24,756 bases of DNA from Piscirickettsiaceae bacterium. Lineage in GTDB: Bacteria; Pseudomonadota; Gammaproteobacteria; Nitrosococcales; Methylophagaceae. Position numbers and translations under genes: made by a program. The notes beneath the pieces are model-generated. The model saw only the letters and a program-made list of their open reading frames with translations, was not told the origin of the DNA and made no database searches. Positions 7,381 to 15,278 of this stretch are shown in pieces. The stretch is taken from assembly GCA_018646825.1 (NCBI GenBank), contig JABGUA010000024.1:1-24756 (forward strand), given 5' to 3'. Position 1 is the stretch's first letter. Each line of letters starts with the position of its first letter.

Positions 7381-8748
7381 TTAAAATGGCATGCCACCGC
7401 CAGATGGAAACCGCCCACCTAGACCACGCATCATCTTCGCCATACCGCCCTTCTGGCTCATTTTCTTCATCATTTTTTGCATTTGAGCAAACTGCTTTAG
7501 CAATCTATTTACATCTTGAATTTGCATGCCGCAGCCTGCTGCGATGCGCTTTTTGCGTGACCCTTTGATAATATCTGGCCGTTGGCGTTCTTTAATCGTC
7601 ATTGAATTGATAATGGCTTCTAACCGACTCAATTCTTTGTCATCTACTTGTTGCTTGGCTGCGGCTGGGATATTTGCCATACCTGGCAATTTATCCATCA
7701 TTGAGCCAATCCCACCCATTTTACCCATTTGACGTAACTGATCGCGGAAATCTTCTAAGTCGAATTTTTTACCTTTTTTTAGCTTATTGGCTAGTTTCTC
7801 AGCTGAGCCTTGATCCATTTTTTGCTGGGCTTCTTCCACCAGCGATAAGACATCGCCCATACCCAAAATACGCGATACCACCCGATCGGGATGAAAAGGC
7901 TCTAATGCCGTTGTTTTTTCACCCACACCCATAAATTTGATGGGTTTGCCAGTAATATGGCGAATTGATAACGCCGCACCACCGCGAGCATCACCGTCTG
8001 TTTTAGTCAGAATTATACCGGTCAGAGGCAGTGCCTGATTAAAGGCTTCAGCTGTCACCGCCGCATCTTGCCCCGTCATACTATCAACAGTAAATAAGGT
8101 CTCAATCGGTTTAATAGCGCTGTGTAAGCGTTTGATCTCAGCCATCATTTCTTCATCAACAGCCAAACGTCCGGCAGTATCAATAATGACAACATCAATA
8201 AATTTCAGTTTCGCTTCTGCCACAGCTGCTTGTGCAATATCAACTGGGTCTTGGCTAATGTCGCTTGGGAAGAACTTGGCTTCAACTTCGGCCGCCAACG
8301 TTTTTAATTGTTCGATTGCAGCAGGACGATAGACGTCGGCACTCGCGACCATCACAGATTTCTTCTGATTTTCTTTTAGCCAGCGGGCGAGTTTAGCAAC
8401 ACTGGTCGTCTTACCCGCTCCTTGTAAACCTGCCATTAAAATTACAGCTGGAGGCTGCATATTAAGATTCAGCGACTCATTAGCCTCGCCCATGACGGCG
8501 ACTAATTCATCATTAACAACTTTGATTAAGGCTTGACCTGGCGTCAGACTTCGGAGTACATCCTGACCCATTGCTCGTTCTTTCACACGATCTATGAAGG
8601 CTTTTACAACGGGTAATGCCACATCTGCTTCAAGTAACGCCATGCGCACTTCTCGCAAGCTATCTTTGATATTACTTTCTGTTAGCCGGCCTTGGCCACG
8701 TAACTTTTGTAATGTACTTCCTAAGCGGTCGCTTAAACTATCAAACAT
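7381..8748 (-). CDS. ffh: Signal recognition particle GTPase Ffh (SRP54)
   Basis: Binds 4.5S RNA and nascent signal sequences, and with FtsY delivers ribosomes to the inner membrane. The 455-residue protein has an N-domain, a GTPase G-domain with GLQGAGKTT (107-115), DTAGR (190-194) and TKTDGDARGG (248-257), and a C-terminal M-domain. The M-domain is rich in methionine (MQKMMKKMSQKGGMAKMM) and has the RNA-binding segment SRKKRIAAGCGMQ. Length equals E. coli Ffh (453) closely. AAGGTGA precedes the ATG. The gene is divergent from ypjD and lies directly upstream of the rpsP operon, a common gammaproteobacterial layout. Confidence 0.98.
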   Translation of the reverse strand: MFDSLSDRLGSTLQKLRGQGRLTESNIKDSLREVRMALLEADVALPVVKAFIDRVKERAMGQDVLRSLTPGQALIKVVNDELVAVMGEANESLNLNMQPPAVILMAGLQGAGKTTSVAKLARWLKENQKKSVMVASADVYRPAAIEQLKTLAAEVEAKFFPSDISQDPVDIAQAAVAEAKLKFIDVVIIDTAGRLAVDEEMMAEIKRLHSAIKPIETLFTVDSMTGQDAAVTAEAFNQALPLTGIILTKTDGDARGGAALSIRHITGKPIKFMGVGEKTTALEPFHPDRVVSRILGMGDVLSLVEEAQQKMDQGSAEKLANKLKKGKKFDLEDFRDQLRQMGKMGGIGSMMDKLPGMANIPAAAKQQVDDKELSRLEAIINSMTIKERQRPDIIKGSRKKRIAAGCGMQIQDVNRLLKQFAQMQKMMKKMSQKGGMAKMMRGLGGRFPSGGGMPF

Positions 8749-8796
8749 GGTTCACCTTGTTATTGCTCTATTCGTATCATTGATACATTCTTACTA

Positions 8797-8802
8797 ATTA
8801 TA
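8797..8802 (-). promoter_or_regulatory. Candidate -10 element for ffh
   Basis: A consensus TATAAT on the minus strand lies about 50 bases upstream of the ffh ATG, in the 139-base divergent gap between ffh and ypjD. No good -35 box stands at 16-18 bases from it, so this is a weak call. No clear plus-strand promoter for ypjD could be fixed in the same gap. Confidence 0.3.
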
Positions 8803-8887
8803 ACTGATATATTTGTGTGATTATGATTACATCAGTTTATCATGCTGCTATGACATTTATTATATCGTGTGACGTGGAACGCCCATA

Positions 8888-9688
8888 ATGGCTATTGCAA
8901 ATTCTCTTGCCCTATTACTCTATCTTGTTTGTAGTGTGACTTTGATTCGTCACTTTGTACAAAGTGGTAAGGCGCAGGCATTGGCATTGCCCGTCGGTTT
9001 ATTAACTGTATTAGCACTGATCTTTCATGGGGCAGATATCTTCTTCACGATGCGTGCCGCCGGCGGTTGGGATGTTAGCTTGTTTAGCACCATGACAGTT
9101 GCAGCTTGGGTGATGGCATTCATTGCTTATCTGTTGGGCTTAAAAGGCAATGCCGCTCACCCAGGGATTTTAATTTATCCCTTGGTCGCTTTGACGCTTA
9201 TTCTTAAATCATGTATGCCAATCACACCGGCAGAAGGACTTTCTTCTCCAGCATTAGAGTGGCATATTCTATTGTCTTTAACTGCCTATAGCTTATTCAC
9301 TTTAGCCGCCATTCAAGCTATTGTTTTAGCCATTCAAGAACGGCAGATACGCCAACGTCAATTGGCCAGCATAATGCGCCAGTTACCCCCCTTACAATCA
9401 ATGGAAACCAGCTTGTTTCAGTTAATTAGTGGCGGCTTTATTTTGCTGACAATTGGTTTGATTACGGGCTTCGTTTTTCTTAATGACATCTTTGCTCAGC
9501 ACCTTGCCCATAAGACGGCACTATCCTTGATCGCTTGGTGTGTTTTTGCCACCTTACTATGGGGACGTTGGCAATACGGTTGGCGAGGCCAAACTGCCAT
9601 AAAGTGGACTTTAGTCGGGTTTTTATTTTTAGTTTTGGCTTATTTTGGTAGCAAATTCGTATTGGAATTTATTTTGTCTCAATCATAG
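8888..9688 (+). CDS. ypjD: Inner-membrane protein YpjD (CcsA/HemX-like cytochrome c assembly family)
   Basis: Polytopic inner-membrane protein, 266 residues (E. coli YpjD 263), with about eight hydrophobic segments. It belongs to the cytochrome c assembly (CcsA/ResC/HemX) superfamily. Conserved pieces include HGADIFF near residue 50 and EWHILLSLTAYSLFTLAAIQA near 125, whose histidine could contact haem as in CcsA-type proteins. The motif METSLFQLISGGFILLTIG also fits. The E. coli protein has no firmly assigned function in my knowledge, so a role in cytochrome maturation is by family only. The ffh|ypjD-corB order is conserved with E. coli. The Shine-Dalgarno before the ATG is weak. Confidence 0.9.
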   Translation: MAIANSLALLLYLVCSVTLIRHFVQSGKAQALALPVGLLTVLALIFHGADIFFTMRAAGGWDVSLFSTMTVAAWVMAFIAYLLGLKGNAAHPGILIYPLVALTLILKSCMPITPAEGLSSPALEWHILLSLTAYSLFTLAAIQAIVLAIQERQIRQRQLASIMRQLPPLQSMETSLFQLISGGFILLTIGLITGFVFLNDIFAQHLAHKTALSLIAWCVFATLLWGRWQYGWRGQTAIKWTLVGFLFLVLAYFGSKFVLEFILSQS

Positions 9689-9707
9689 GCGCGCATAAAA
9701 ACACATC

Positions 9708-10991
9708 ATGCTTGAAAGCACTTCGTTAACACTTTTATTTTCTATCTTATTCATTTTACTGGTTTTTTCAGCTTTTTTTTCAAGCTCTGAAACAGCCTTA
9801 ATGTCTTTGAATCGCTACCGCTTGCGTCATTTAGAGCAAGAAGGTCACCCCGGTGCAATGCGCGCAAGTGAATTATTGCGTCGGCCCGACCGCCTTATTG
9901 GTTTGATTTTATTAGGAAATAATTTTGTCAATATTTTGGCCTCAGCTATTGCCACTATCATTGGCGTTAAATTATTCGGTGAAAATGGGATTGTCATCGC
10001 CACCTTTACATTAACGTTGATCATCCTCCTTTTCGCTGAAGTTACCCCAAAAACGTTTGCTGCACTTCACCCAGAACGCATTGCATTTCCGGCCAGTTTT
10101 ATTCTTAAACCGCTTTTAATTTTACTGTATCCACTGGTTTGGTTTACCAATTTAATTACCAATAGGCTATTAAATTTATTTGGCATTAAGCCTGATGATA
10201 GTACGTCAGATGCTATTAATTCCGAAGAGTTAAGAATGGCACTCAAAGAAGCAGGAGGCCTGATTCCTAAACGCCATAAAAGAATGCTAATGAGTATTTT
10301 GGACTTGGAAAAAGTCACCGTAGACGATGTGATGGTACCGAGAAATGAGATCGATGGCCTTAATATCAATGCGCCTTTGTCTGACATCATCAAACAATTA
10401 TCTTATTGTGCGAATACACGCTTACCCGTTTATGAAACAAGTCTCGATAAGTTAATTGGCATTTTGCATGTGCGTAAAGCCTTACATTTATTAGCACAAG
10501 ACAATTTAACGCTTGACACCCTTAACGGGATTGTTAAAGCGGCATATTTCGTGCCTGAAGGGACTCCACTTAATACGCAATTAATTCATTTTCAACGAAA
10601 TAAACGACGGACAGGCCTCGTTGTAGATGAATATGGTGATTTAATTGGACTGATTACTTTGGAAGATATTTTCCGTGAAATCGTTGGTGAATTTACTGAT
10701 GATCTTTTAGATAAGGTTAAAGATATTCATCCACAAGAAGATGGTAGCTACCTGATTAATGGTTCAGCTAATATCCGTGAAATTAATCGAAGCAACCACT
10801 GGAAACTCCCAACTGAAGGCCCTAAAACTATCAATGGTCTCATTCTAGAATACTTGGAAAGTATCCCTGAACCCAATGTCAGTTTGCGTATTGAACAATA
10901 TGTTATCGAGGTTGTGCAAACTTCAGACAATGCCATTAAGACTGTTCGCATCCGTGAAGATAAAGGTAATGATGCTGGAGCAACATCTTAA
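9708..10991 (+). CDS. corB: CorB/CorC (HlyC) family magnesium/cobalt-efflux-type transporter
   Basis: Membrane protein of 427 residues (E. coli YfjD/CorB about 428). The N-terminal DUF21/CNNM transmembrane domain (about 1-150) carries FFSSSETALMSLNRYRLRHL, GNNFVNILASA and AEVTPKTFAALHPERIAFP. A CBS-domain pair follows (about 200-330; VMVPRNEIDGL, TRLPVYE, GLVVDEYGDLIGLITLEDI). The C-terminal CorC_HlyC domain (from about 345) includes GSANIREINR and TINGLILEYLESIPEPN. Family members are implicated in Mg2+ handling; the E. coli name reflects resistance to cobalt linked to CorA. Its stop codon overlaps the ATG of the next reading frame (TAATG at 10989-10993). Confidence 0.93.
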   Translation: MLESTSLTLLFSILFILLVFSAFFSSSETALMSLNRYRLRHLEQEGHPGAMRASELLRRPDRLIGLILLGNNFVNILASAIATIIGVKLFGENGIVIATFTLTLIILLFAEVTPKTFAALHPERIAFPASFILKPLLILLYPLVWFTNLITNRLLNLFGIKPDDSTSDAINSEELRMALKEAGGLIPKRHKRMLMSILDLEKVTVDDVMVPRNEIDGLNINAPLSDIIKQLSYCANTRLPVYETSLDKLIGILHVRKALHLLAQDNLTLDTLNGIVKAAYFVPEGTPLNTQLIHFQRNKRRTGLVVDEYGDLIGLITLEDIFREIVGEFTDDLLDKVKDIHPQEDGSYLINGSANIREINRSNHWKLPTEGPKTINGLILEYLESIPEPNVSLRIEQYVIEVVQTSDNAIKTVRIREDKGNDAGATS

Positions 10992-11134
10992 TGGCGACGC
11001 TTCGAATTAAGCTTTGTGGTATCAATAATATTGATATGGCATCTTTGAACTCCGTTTTGCAACTCTCTGATTCACGCTTAAACAGTGAATGGGCCGTCAG
11101 CCAATCTGGATTGATCTATTTATCTTCGGTCTAG
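10991..11134 (+). CDS. First piece of the split regulator: N-terminal receiver-like segment
   Basis: A 47-codon frame starting ATGGCGACG, whose A is the last base of the corB TAA. GGAG lies 11 bases upstream, inside corB. The product begins MATLRIKLCGINNIDMASLN and ends at TAG (11132-11134). Its last seven codons (LIYLSSV) are probably out of frame, because the neighbouring frame reads IDLFIFGLDTEEG at the same place, which continues a receiver-like fold better. It is too short to be a functional domain by itself. Confidence 0.45.
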   Translation: MATLRIKLCGINNIDMASLNSVLQLSDSRLNSEWAVSQSGLIYLSSV

Positions 11135-11814
11135 ATACCGAGGAGGGCCGTTCAATGTTACGTAGTCACAGACGTGGTGTTTGTGCCGCTTTGGCTCAGA
11201 AAAACCAAACCAACGCCTTAGCTGACTTCATCATTAAAAAGCCTATTCGCACTAAACAACTTGCAGAAATATTGAATGCGGTTGATGAAAAAGTGGCGCT
11301 TGAAAAACAAGCCGATAACGTTAAACCACTCACTAAACCTACACCTAAAATCATCGAAGCGTTACCAAAACTAGCCCTTAAACCCGAAGTTAAACAAGCT
11401 AAAAAAGCATCACTGTTAAGTTCATTATCCAAACGCCTGATACGCCGTAAATCACCTGCGGCTGATTTACCTGCTTTATCACTCTATACACCCACTCTTT
11501 CTGAAACAAAACTGAAAACAATTGTTGACCCTAAGATCCTCGCTAATTGGATAGTTACATTACCTGAAGATGATCCTATGGCAACTATTGATGCTTTATT
11601 AGAAAAATTAATTCCATTGAACCGTATCGCTTTGGCTAACGATACACGGCTAGCACTACTCGAGCTATATCGTGCCCCCGTCAATGCCTTTGTATTTAAT
11701 CGTGATGTTGAAGCCGTTAAATTAGAAATGGCTAAACCAGCCGTCTTTGAAACTAAAATTAGCCAACTCAATATTTTTCTTGAAGAGCTGGCTTTAGGCT
11801 ATAAACTGTTGTGA
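11089..11814 (+). CDS. Second piece: receiver-like C-half, basic linker and helical segment
   Basis: 241 codons from the first available ATG. The first dozen codons probably lie upstream of the true frame junction. Readable content begins at DLFIFGLDTEEGRSM. It continues with ADFIIKKPIRTKQLAEIL, which resembles the last strand and helix of a receiver domain (a KP pair after a hydrophobic strand). A lysine-rich linker follows (about residues 90-135, with several KPxxK repeats) and then a helical part ending LEELALGYKLL. No phosphoacceptor aspartate can be assigned with confidence. The TGA stop at 11812-11814 shares its A with an ATG in the next frame. No Shine-Dalgarno stands before 11089. Confidence 0.5.
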   Translation: MGRQPIWIDLFIFGLDTEEGRSMLRSHRRGVCAALAQKNQTNALADFIIKKPIRTKQLAEILNAVDEKVALEKQADNVKPLTKPTPKIIEALPKLALKPEVKQAKKASLLSSLSKRLIRRKSPAADLPALSLYTPTLSETKLKTIVDPKILANWIVTLPEDDPMATIDALLEKLIPLNRIALANDTRLALLELYRAPVNAFVFNRDVEAVKLEMAKPAVFETKISQLNIFLEELALGYKLL

Positions 11815-12374
11815 TGGCTGCTTATCAACAAGGACACCGTCCGCAATTGGATAATCAGTTTTTGTTTGCCGTTATTCGTGCAACAGAATCTATTGGTTTA
11901 TTGATTGCACATGCCTTTCGTCATTATCATCCTGCTCCGACAGGCGCGGTCCACGAATTGCACCAACTTTATCTTTATTGTGAAGCCAGTGATGTACTCG
12001 ATAAGCCCGCTTCATTAAAAACAACAGTGACTAAAAAGCCATTTATTCACCACTACTGTCAAATCATGCTAACGGGTATCGCAGATCCATATAGCCTGAG
12101 TAAGTACGATGTTTTTAGGCTGTTTAATTTAATGGCAAAAATGGCTGGGAAAGTCACCATTACACCCTTATCAGACCATCAAAAGAGTGCCGATAACAAT
12201 ACCGTTTTAGCCGGTGGTTTTAGTCTAGTTTGTAATAGCGACACGATGCCCATACCACTTCATCATATCGATCCAGAAAACGGCAACAGGCTGAAATACG
12301 GATGCTTAACCCCCAAGGTGTTCTGTTTGCCATTGAACAAATTTTTGATGCAACAGCCAGCACAAGTACATTAG
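11811..12374 (+). CDS. Third piece: helical middle domain
   Basis: The frame opens between the stop at 11802 and the GTG at 11811 or ATG at 11814 (TGATG overlap with the previous piece). It gives up to 187 codons. The legible part runs to about ID-PENGNR. It contains AVIRATESIGLLIAHAFRHY, a conserved-looking HELHQLYLYCEASDV, GIADPYSLSKYDVFRLF and GGFSLVCNSDTMPIP. The last 30 or so codons after 12290 look like out-of-frame reading, since the overlapping frame there (IRMLNPQGVLFAIEQIFDA) is more protein-like. I do not recognise a named domain. Confidence 0.5.
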   Translation: MMAAYQQGHRPQLDNQFLFAVIRATESIGLLIAHAFRHYHPAPTGAVHELHQLYLYCEASDVLDKPASLKTTVTKKPFIHHYCQIMLTGIADPYSLSKYDVFRLFNLMAKMAGKVTITPLSDHQKSADNNTVLAGGFSLVCNSDTMPIPLHHIDPENGNRLKYGCLTPKVFCLPLNKFLMQQPAQVH

Positions 12375-12979
12375 GACGATATGACTTAGATATTCAATTA
12401 TTAAAGAAAGTCATTCCACAATTTAACGCCAGTTATCAACGTCAATACCAAAGGCTACCGTCTGTTACCGCACGGCCTATCAGGCTTGCTAATGGCTTTG
12501 ATGCAATTCATCATTGCCTCACTTCAACTGAGGATACAGAGACAACAGAGTGGACGATTGATAATCAAGGCAGTGCAGGCCTCATGGCCAAATGTAATAA
12601 GGCCGATATCCCCGCATTGAATATTGGTGATTTTCTGGGTGTTTTTGAAACGAATATGCCAGCCAAATTAGGCACTATTCGTTGGTTGCATATTGATAAT
12701 AACGATACCGTGCAAATTGGTTTACAGATTCACTCAGGTAATCCAGCTGCCGCTTCCCTCTCCCCTAAAAACAATGCAACTGAGATAAAATGCCTCTATC
12801 TACCGCCTGTTGAAGAAATCAGTCAAAAAGAAACAATGATCGTTGGTAAAGGTAATTATTCCCCTAATCGTATTTTCCATGTCAAAGATAATGAAAAAAC
12901 CTATACAATAGTCACGCAGAAATTACTCAATTATTCGCTCAATTATGAGCAATTTAATTATAAAATAGTGGGCGACTAA
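12302..12979 (+). CDS. Fourth piece: PilZ-like C-terminal domain
   Basis: 225 codons. After a helical start (LLKKVIPQFNASYQRQYQRL), a PilZ-like barrel appears: RPIRLANGFDAIHH (an RxxxR-like beginning), TEWTIDNQGSAGLMAKC, IGDFLGVFET, LGTIRWLHID and VQIGLQIHSG. Classical PilZ has D/N-x-S-x-x-G; here it reads N-Q-G-S-A-G, with Gly in the Ser position. Cyclic di-GMP binding is therefore uncertain. The ATG at 12302 has no good Shine-Dalgarno and the frame stays open upstream of it, as expected if this is the tail of a longer gene. Confidence 0.55.
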   Translation: MLNPQGVLFAIEQIFDATASTSTLGRYDLDIQLLKKVIPQFNASYQRQYQRLPSVTARPIRLANGFDAIHHCLTSTEDTETTEWTIDNQGSAGLMAKCNKADIPALNIGDFLGVFETNMPAKLGTIRWLHIDNNDTVQIGLQIHSGNPAAASLSPKNNATEIKCLYLPPVEEISQKETMIVGKGNYSPNRIFHVKDNEKTYTIVTQKLLNYSLNYEQFNYKIVGD

Positions 12980-12992
12980 ATACAGAACTAAC

Positions 12993-13020
12993 TTGTTGCT
13001 GCACTTGTCTTTTAGATAAT
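12993..13020 (+). promoter_or_regulatory. Candidate promoter for asmA
   Basis: TTGTTG (12993-12998) and GATAAT (13015-13020) are 16 bases apart in the 62-base gap before asmA. The -10 matches five of six consensus bases; the -35 is weak. Confidence 0.35.
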
Positions 13021-13041
13021 ACGATTTAGGAAAACTCGATT

Positions 13042-15252
13042 ATGCGCACCTTGCTCAAACTCATCGCTTTTATTGTTATTGTCGTTATCGCTGGGCTAAT
13101 TGCATTGCCTTTTTTCGTTGACCCTAATGATTACAAGCCACAAATTTCTGAGCAAGTCGAAAAAGCCACCGGTCGGACCCTGAATTTAGAAGGTGATATT
13201 GGCTTATCTGTTTTCCCCTGGATTGCCCTTGAATTAGGACCTCTCTCTTTAAGCAATGCTAAGAACTTTGAGGCTGAACACTTTGCTAAAATTGATGGTG
13301 CTCAAATCCGCATTAAATTGATGCCACTACTCAAAAAAGAGTTGGAGATGGATACTATCGTTTTAGACGGTCTTATCCTTAATCTCGAAAAAAATAAAGC
13401 CGGTAAGACAAACTGGGATGACTTAGGTGGGAAAACTAAGCAGAAATCGAATGATAACACTCAAGATTCCAATGCTGCTGAGCCTGCTGTTGGGTTAGCT
13501 GCACTCAGTATCGCAGGTGTTCAATTGACCAATGCTAATATTCTTTGGTCTGATAAAAGTAGTGCTGCCGATTACACTATTAAAAACTTAAACTTAAAAA
13601 CAGATCCCATAGAACCAGGGCAGCCGACTAATGTTGAACTCGGCTTTGACATGACTAGCGCTGCTCCACAAATGGCGGCTAATGTCAGCTTAGATGCACA
13701 ATTAATGGCTGATATGGAACAACAACTATTTACGCTTAGCGATCTTAGTTTCAAAACAAAGGCAACGGGTAACGATTTGCCTTTACCTGAAATGACACTC
13801 TCTTTGAATGGGGATATTTCCGCTGACTTGAATAAACAAACCGCAGATTTATCTCAGCTATTAATTCAGATTCAAGATCTCGCTGTTGAGAGTGATATTG
13901 AGGCCACACAAATTTTATCTGAGCAGCCTCAGTTTTCTGGTCAGATTGCTGTAACAGCCTTTAATTTAAGACAGATGGCGCAGCAACTTGCTATCGAGTT
14001 GCCCGTTATGGCTGATACTAATACCTTAGAATTAGTTCAGCTTAACAGCCCCATTTCGGGGTCATCAAATAACTTTAGTTTAGATAATCTGACTTTGCTG
14101 TTAGATCAGAGCAAATTGACTGGGCAATTCTCAGTCAATAACTTCGCTAAACCCGCACTGAAATTTAAACTAGCTTTAGATAAGCTTGATGCTGACCCCT
14201 ATATGCCACTAGCTGAGAGCGACACAGCTAAAACAGTCGCTTCTCCTGCTACAGCTGGTGCAGGAGCTGTGAGTGAGTTACCACTTGATACATTACGTGA
14301 TTTGAATATTGCAGGAAGTCTCAATATTGGGCAGCTTAAGTTCAGCGGCACTCAAAGTAGTGATATTAAGATCAACATTAACGCCAAAGATGGCATTATC
14401 AAGCTCCACCCTTTAAGTGCCAATCTCTACCAAGGGCAATATCAAGGTAATGTTAATCTTGATGCTCAAGGAAAAAGCCTTAAGCTAGGAATTAATGAAA
14501 ACTTGAGCAATATACAAGCTGGGCCACTACTTAAAGACTTGAGTGGCGATGATAAGATTTCCGGTCTTGTGAATGCAAAAGTTAAATTAGCTGGCCAAGG
14601 TAAATCTGTTGAACAGATTAAACAAAGCTTATCGGGCAATGGTGACTTTTCTTTTACAGATGGTTCACTCAAAGGCATTAATATCGCCGATAGTATTCGC
14701 AAAGCAAAAGCGATCTTGAAGGGTGAACCTGTGGCTAAGTCAGCATCGGTCATAAAAACAGATTTTTCTAGTTTTAAGGGCTCATTTACAGCGAACAACG
14801 GGATTGTTAATAATCCAGACCTGCTTTTAATGTCGCCTTTATTGCGTGTTAATGGTGCTGGTACAGCTGACATAAATAAAGAAGCTATTAATTATGGCCT
14901 AGAGGTTGGCGTTGTCGGCTCTGTTGAAGGTCAAGAAGGCAAAGATTTAGCTGAACTCAAGGGCTTAATTGTACCCGTAAAGATCACTGGGAGTTTCAGT
15001 GACCCAAAACCCACTGTAGATTTAGCGACGCTATTTCGTGATAACGCAACACAAAAAGCCAAAGATAAAATCACAGAAAAATTGAATGACAAATTAGGCG
15101 GTGACTTAGGTGACATCGTTGGAGGCGCTATACTGGGTAATAAAAAACCTGATAGCAATGAAGAGGCCAATGCGACAGAAAAATCACCTGAAAAATCAGT
15201 AGAAGATGAATTAAAAGACGCTATTGGTGGTAAATTAAAAGGGTTGTTTTAA
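13042..15252 (+). CDS. asmA: AsmA family envelope protein
   Basis: Large envelope protein anchored by one N-terminal inner-membrane segment (IAFIVIVVIAGLIALPFFV, about residues 8-26), with the rest in the periplasm. The 736-residue product is longer than E. coli AsmA (617). The N-terminus is typical: DPNDYKPQISEQVEKATGRT then LNLEGDIGLSVFPWIALELG. An AsmA_2-like region follows, with GLVNAKVKLAGQGKSVEQIK and SLKGINIADSIRKAKAILKG. The tail is rich in acidic and lysine residues. AsmA-like proteins have bridge-like repeating beta-groove architecture and are linked to outer-membrane assembly or phospholipid transfer. TAGGAAAA precedes the ATG. It is followed closely by mutY. Other members of the AsmA family (YhjG, YicH types) cannot be excluded. 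Confidence 0.9.
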   Translation: MRTLLKLIAFIVIVVIAGLIALPFFVDPNDYKPQISEQVEKATGRTLNLEGDIGLSVFPWIALELGPLSLSNAKNFEAEHFAKIDGAQIRIKLMPLLKKELEMDTIVLDGLILNLEKNKAGKTNWDDLGGKTKQKSNDNTQDSNAAEPAVGLAALSIAGVQLTNANILWSDKSSAADYTIKNLNLKTDPIEPGQPTNVELGFDMTSAAPQMAANVSLDAQLMADMEQQLFTLSDLSFKTKATGNDLPLPEMTLSLNGDISADLNKQTADLSQLLIQIQDLAVESDIEATQILSEQPQFSGQIAVTAFNLRQMAQQLAIELPVMADTNTLELVQLNSPISGSSNNFSLDNLTLLLDQSKLTGQFSVNNFAKPALKFKLALDKLDADPYMPLAESDTAKTVASPATAGAGAVSELPLDTLRDLNIAGSLNIGQLKFSGTQSSDIKININAKDGIIKLHPLSANLYQGQYQGNVNLDAQGKSLKLGINENLSNIQAGPLLKDLSGDDKISGLVNAKVKLAGQGKSVEQIKQSLSGNGDFSFTDGSLKGINIADSIRKAKAILKGEPVAKSASVIKTDFSSFKGSFTANNGIVNNPDLLLMSPLLRVNGAGTADINKEAINYGLEVGVVGSVEGQEGKDLAELKGLIVPVKITGSFSDPKPTVDLATLFRDNATQKAKDKITEKLNDKLGGDLGDIVGGAILGNKKPDSNEEANATEKSPEKSVEDELKDAIGGKLKGLF

Positions 15253-15278
15253 CCTCCCGTTTCTAATCACTTTGTATT

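Larger units (their letters stand above)
10991..12979 (+). pseudogene. Frame-disrupted receiver-like/PilZ-like regulator gene (composite)
   Basis: Four consecutive open frames read as pieces of one protein of about 660 residues: 10991-11134, 11089-11814, 11811-12374 and 12302-12979. Each step is a -1 frame change (frames 2, 1, 0, 2). The breaks fall near 11095-11115, at 11805-11816 and near 12280-12302. Joined, the order is a receiver-like domain (ending DFIIKKPIRTKQL), a basic linker, a helical middle with HELHQLYLYCEASD, and a PilZ-like C-terminus. Within each piece the coding looks clean, so decay would be recent. Only the first piece has a credible start: ATG overlapping the corB stop, GGAG upstream. 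The others lack good Shine-Dalgarno sites. I remember similar long single proteins in other gammaproteobacteria, but cannot search here. Alternatives are sequence errors or a truly split, coupled set of genes. No homopolymer sits at the first two breaks, which argues mildly against simple read errors. Confidence 0.6.

Noticed and set aside
12281..12302. Programmed -1 frameshift at the third junction of the split gene
   Set aside because: No X-XXY-YYZ slippery heptamer in the right phase and no evident downstream stem, so ordinary mutation or sequence error is the simpler reading.
14466..14873. 135-codon open frame on the minus strand within asmA
   Set aside because: It lies wholly antisense to a clear AsmA coding region, has no family likeness and no ribosome-binding site; it mirrors the codon bias of asmA.
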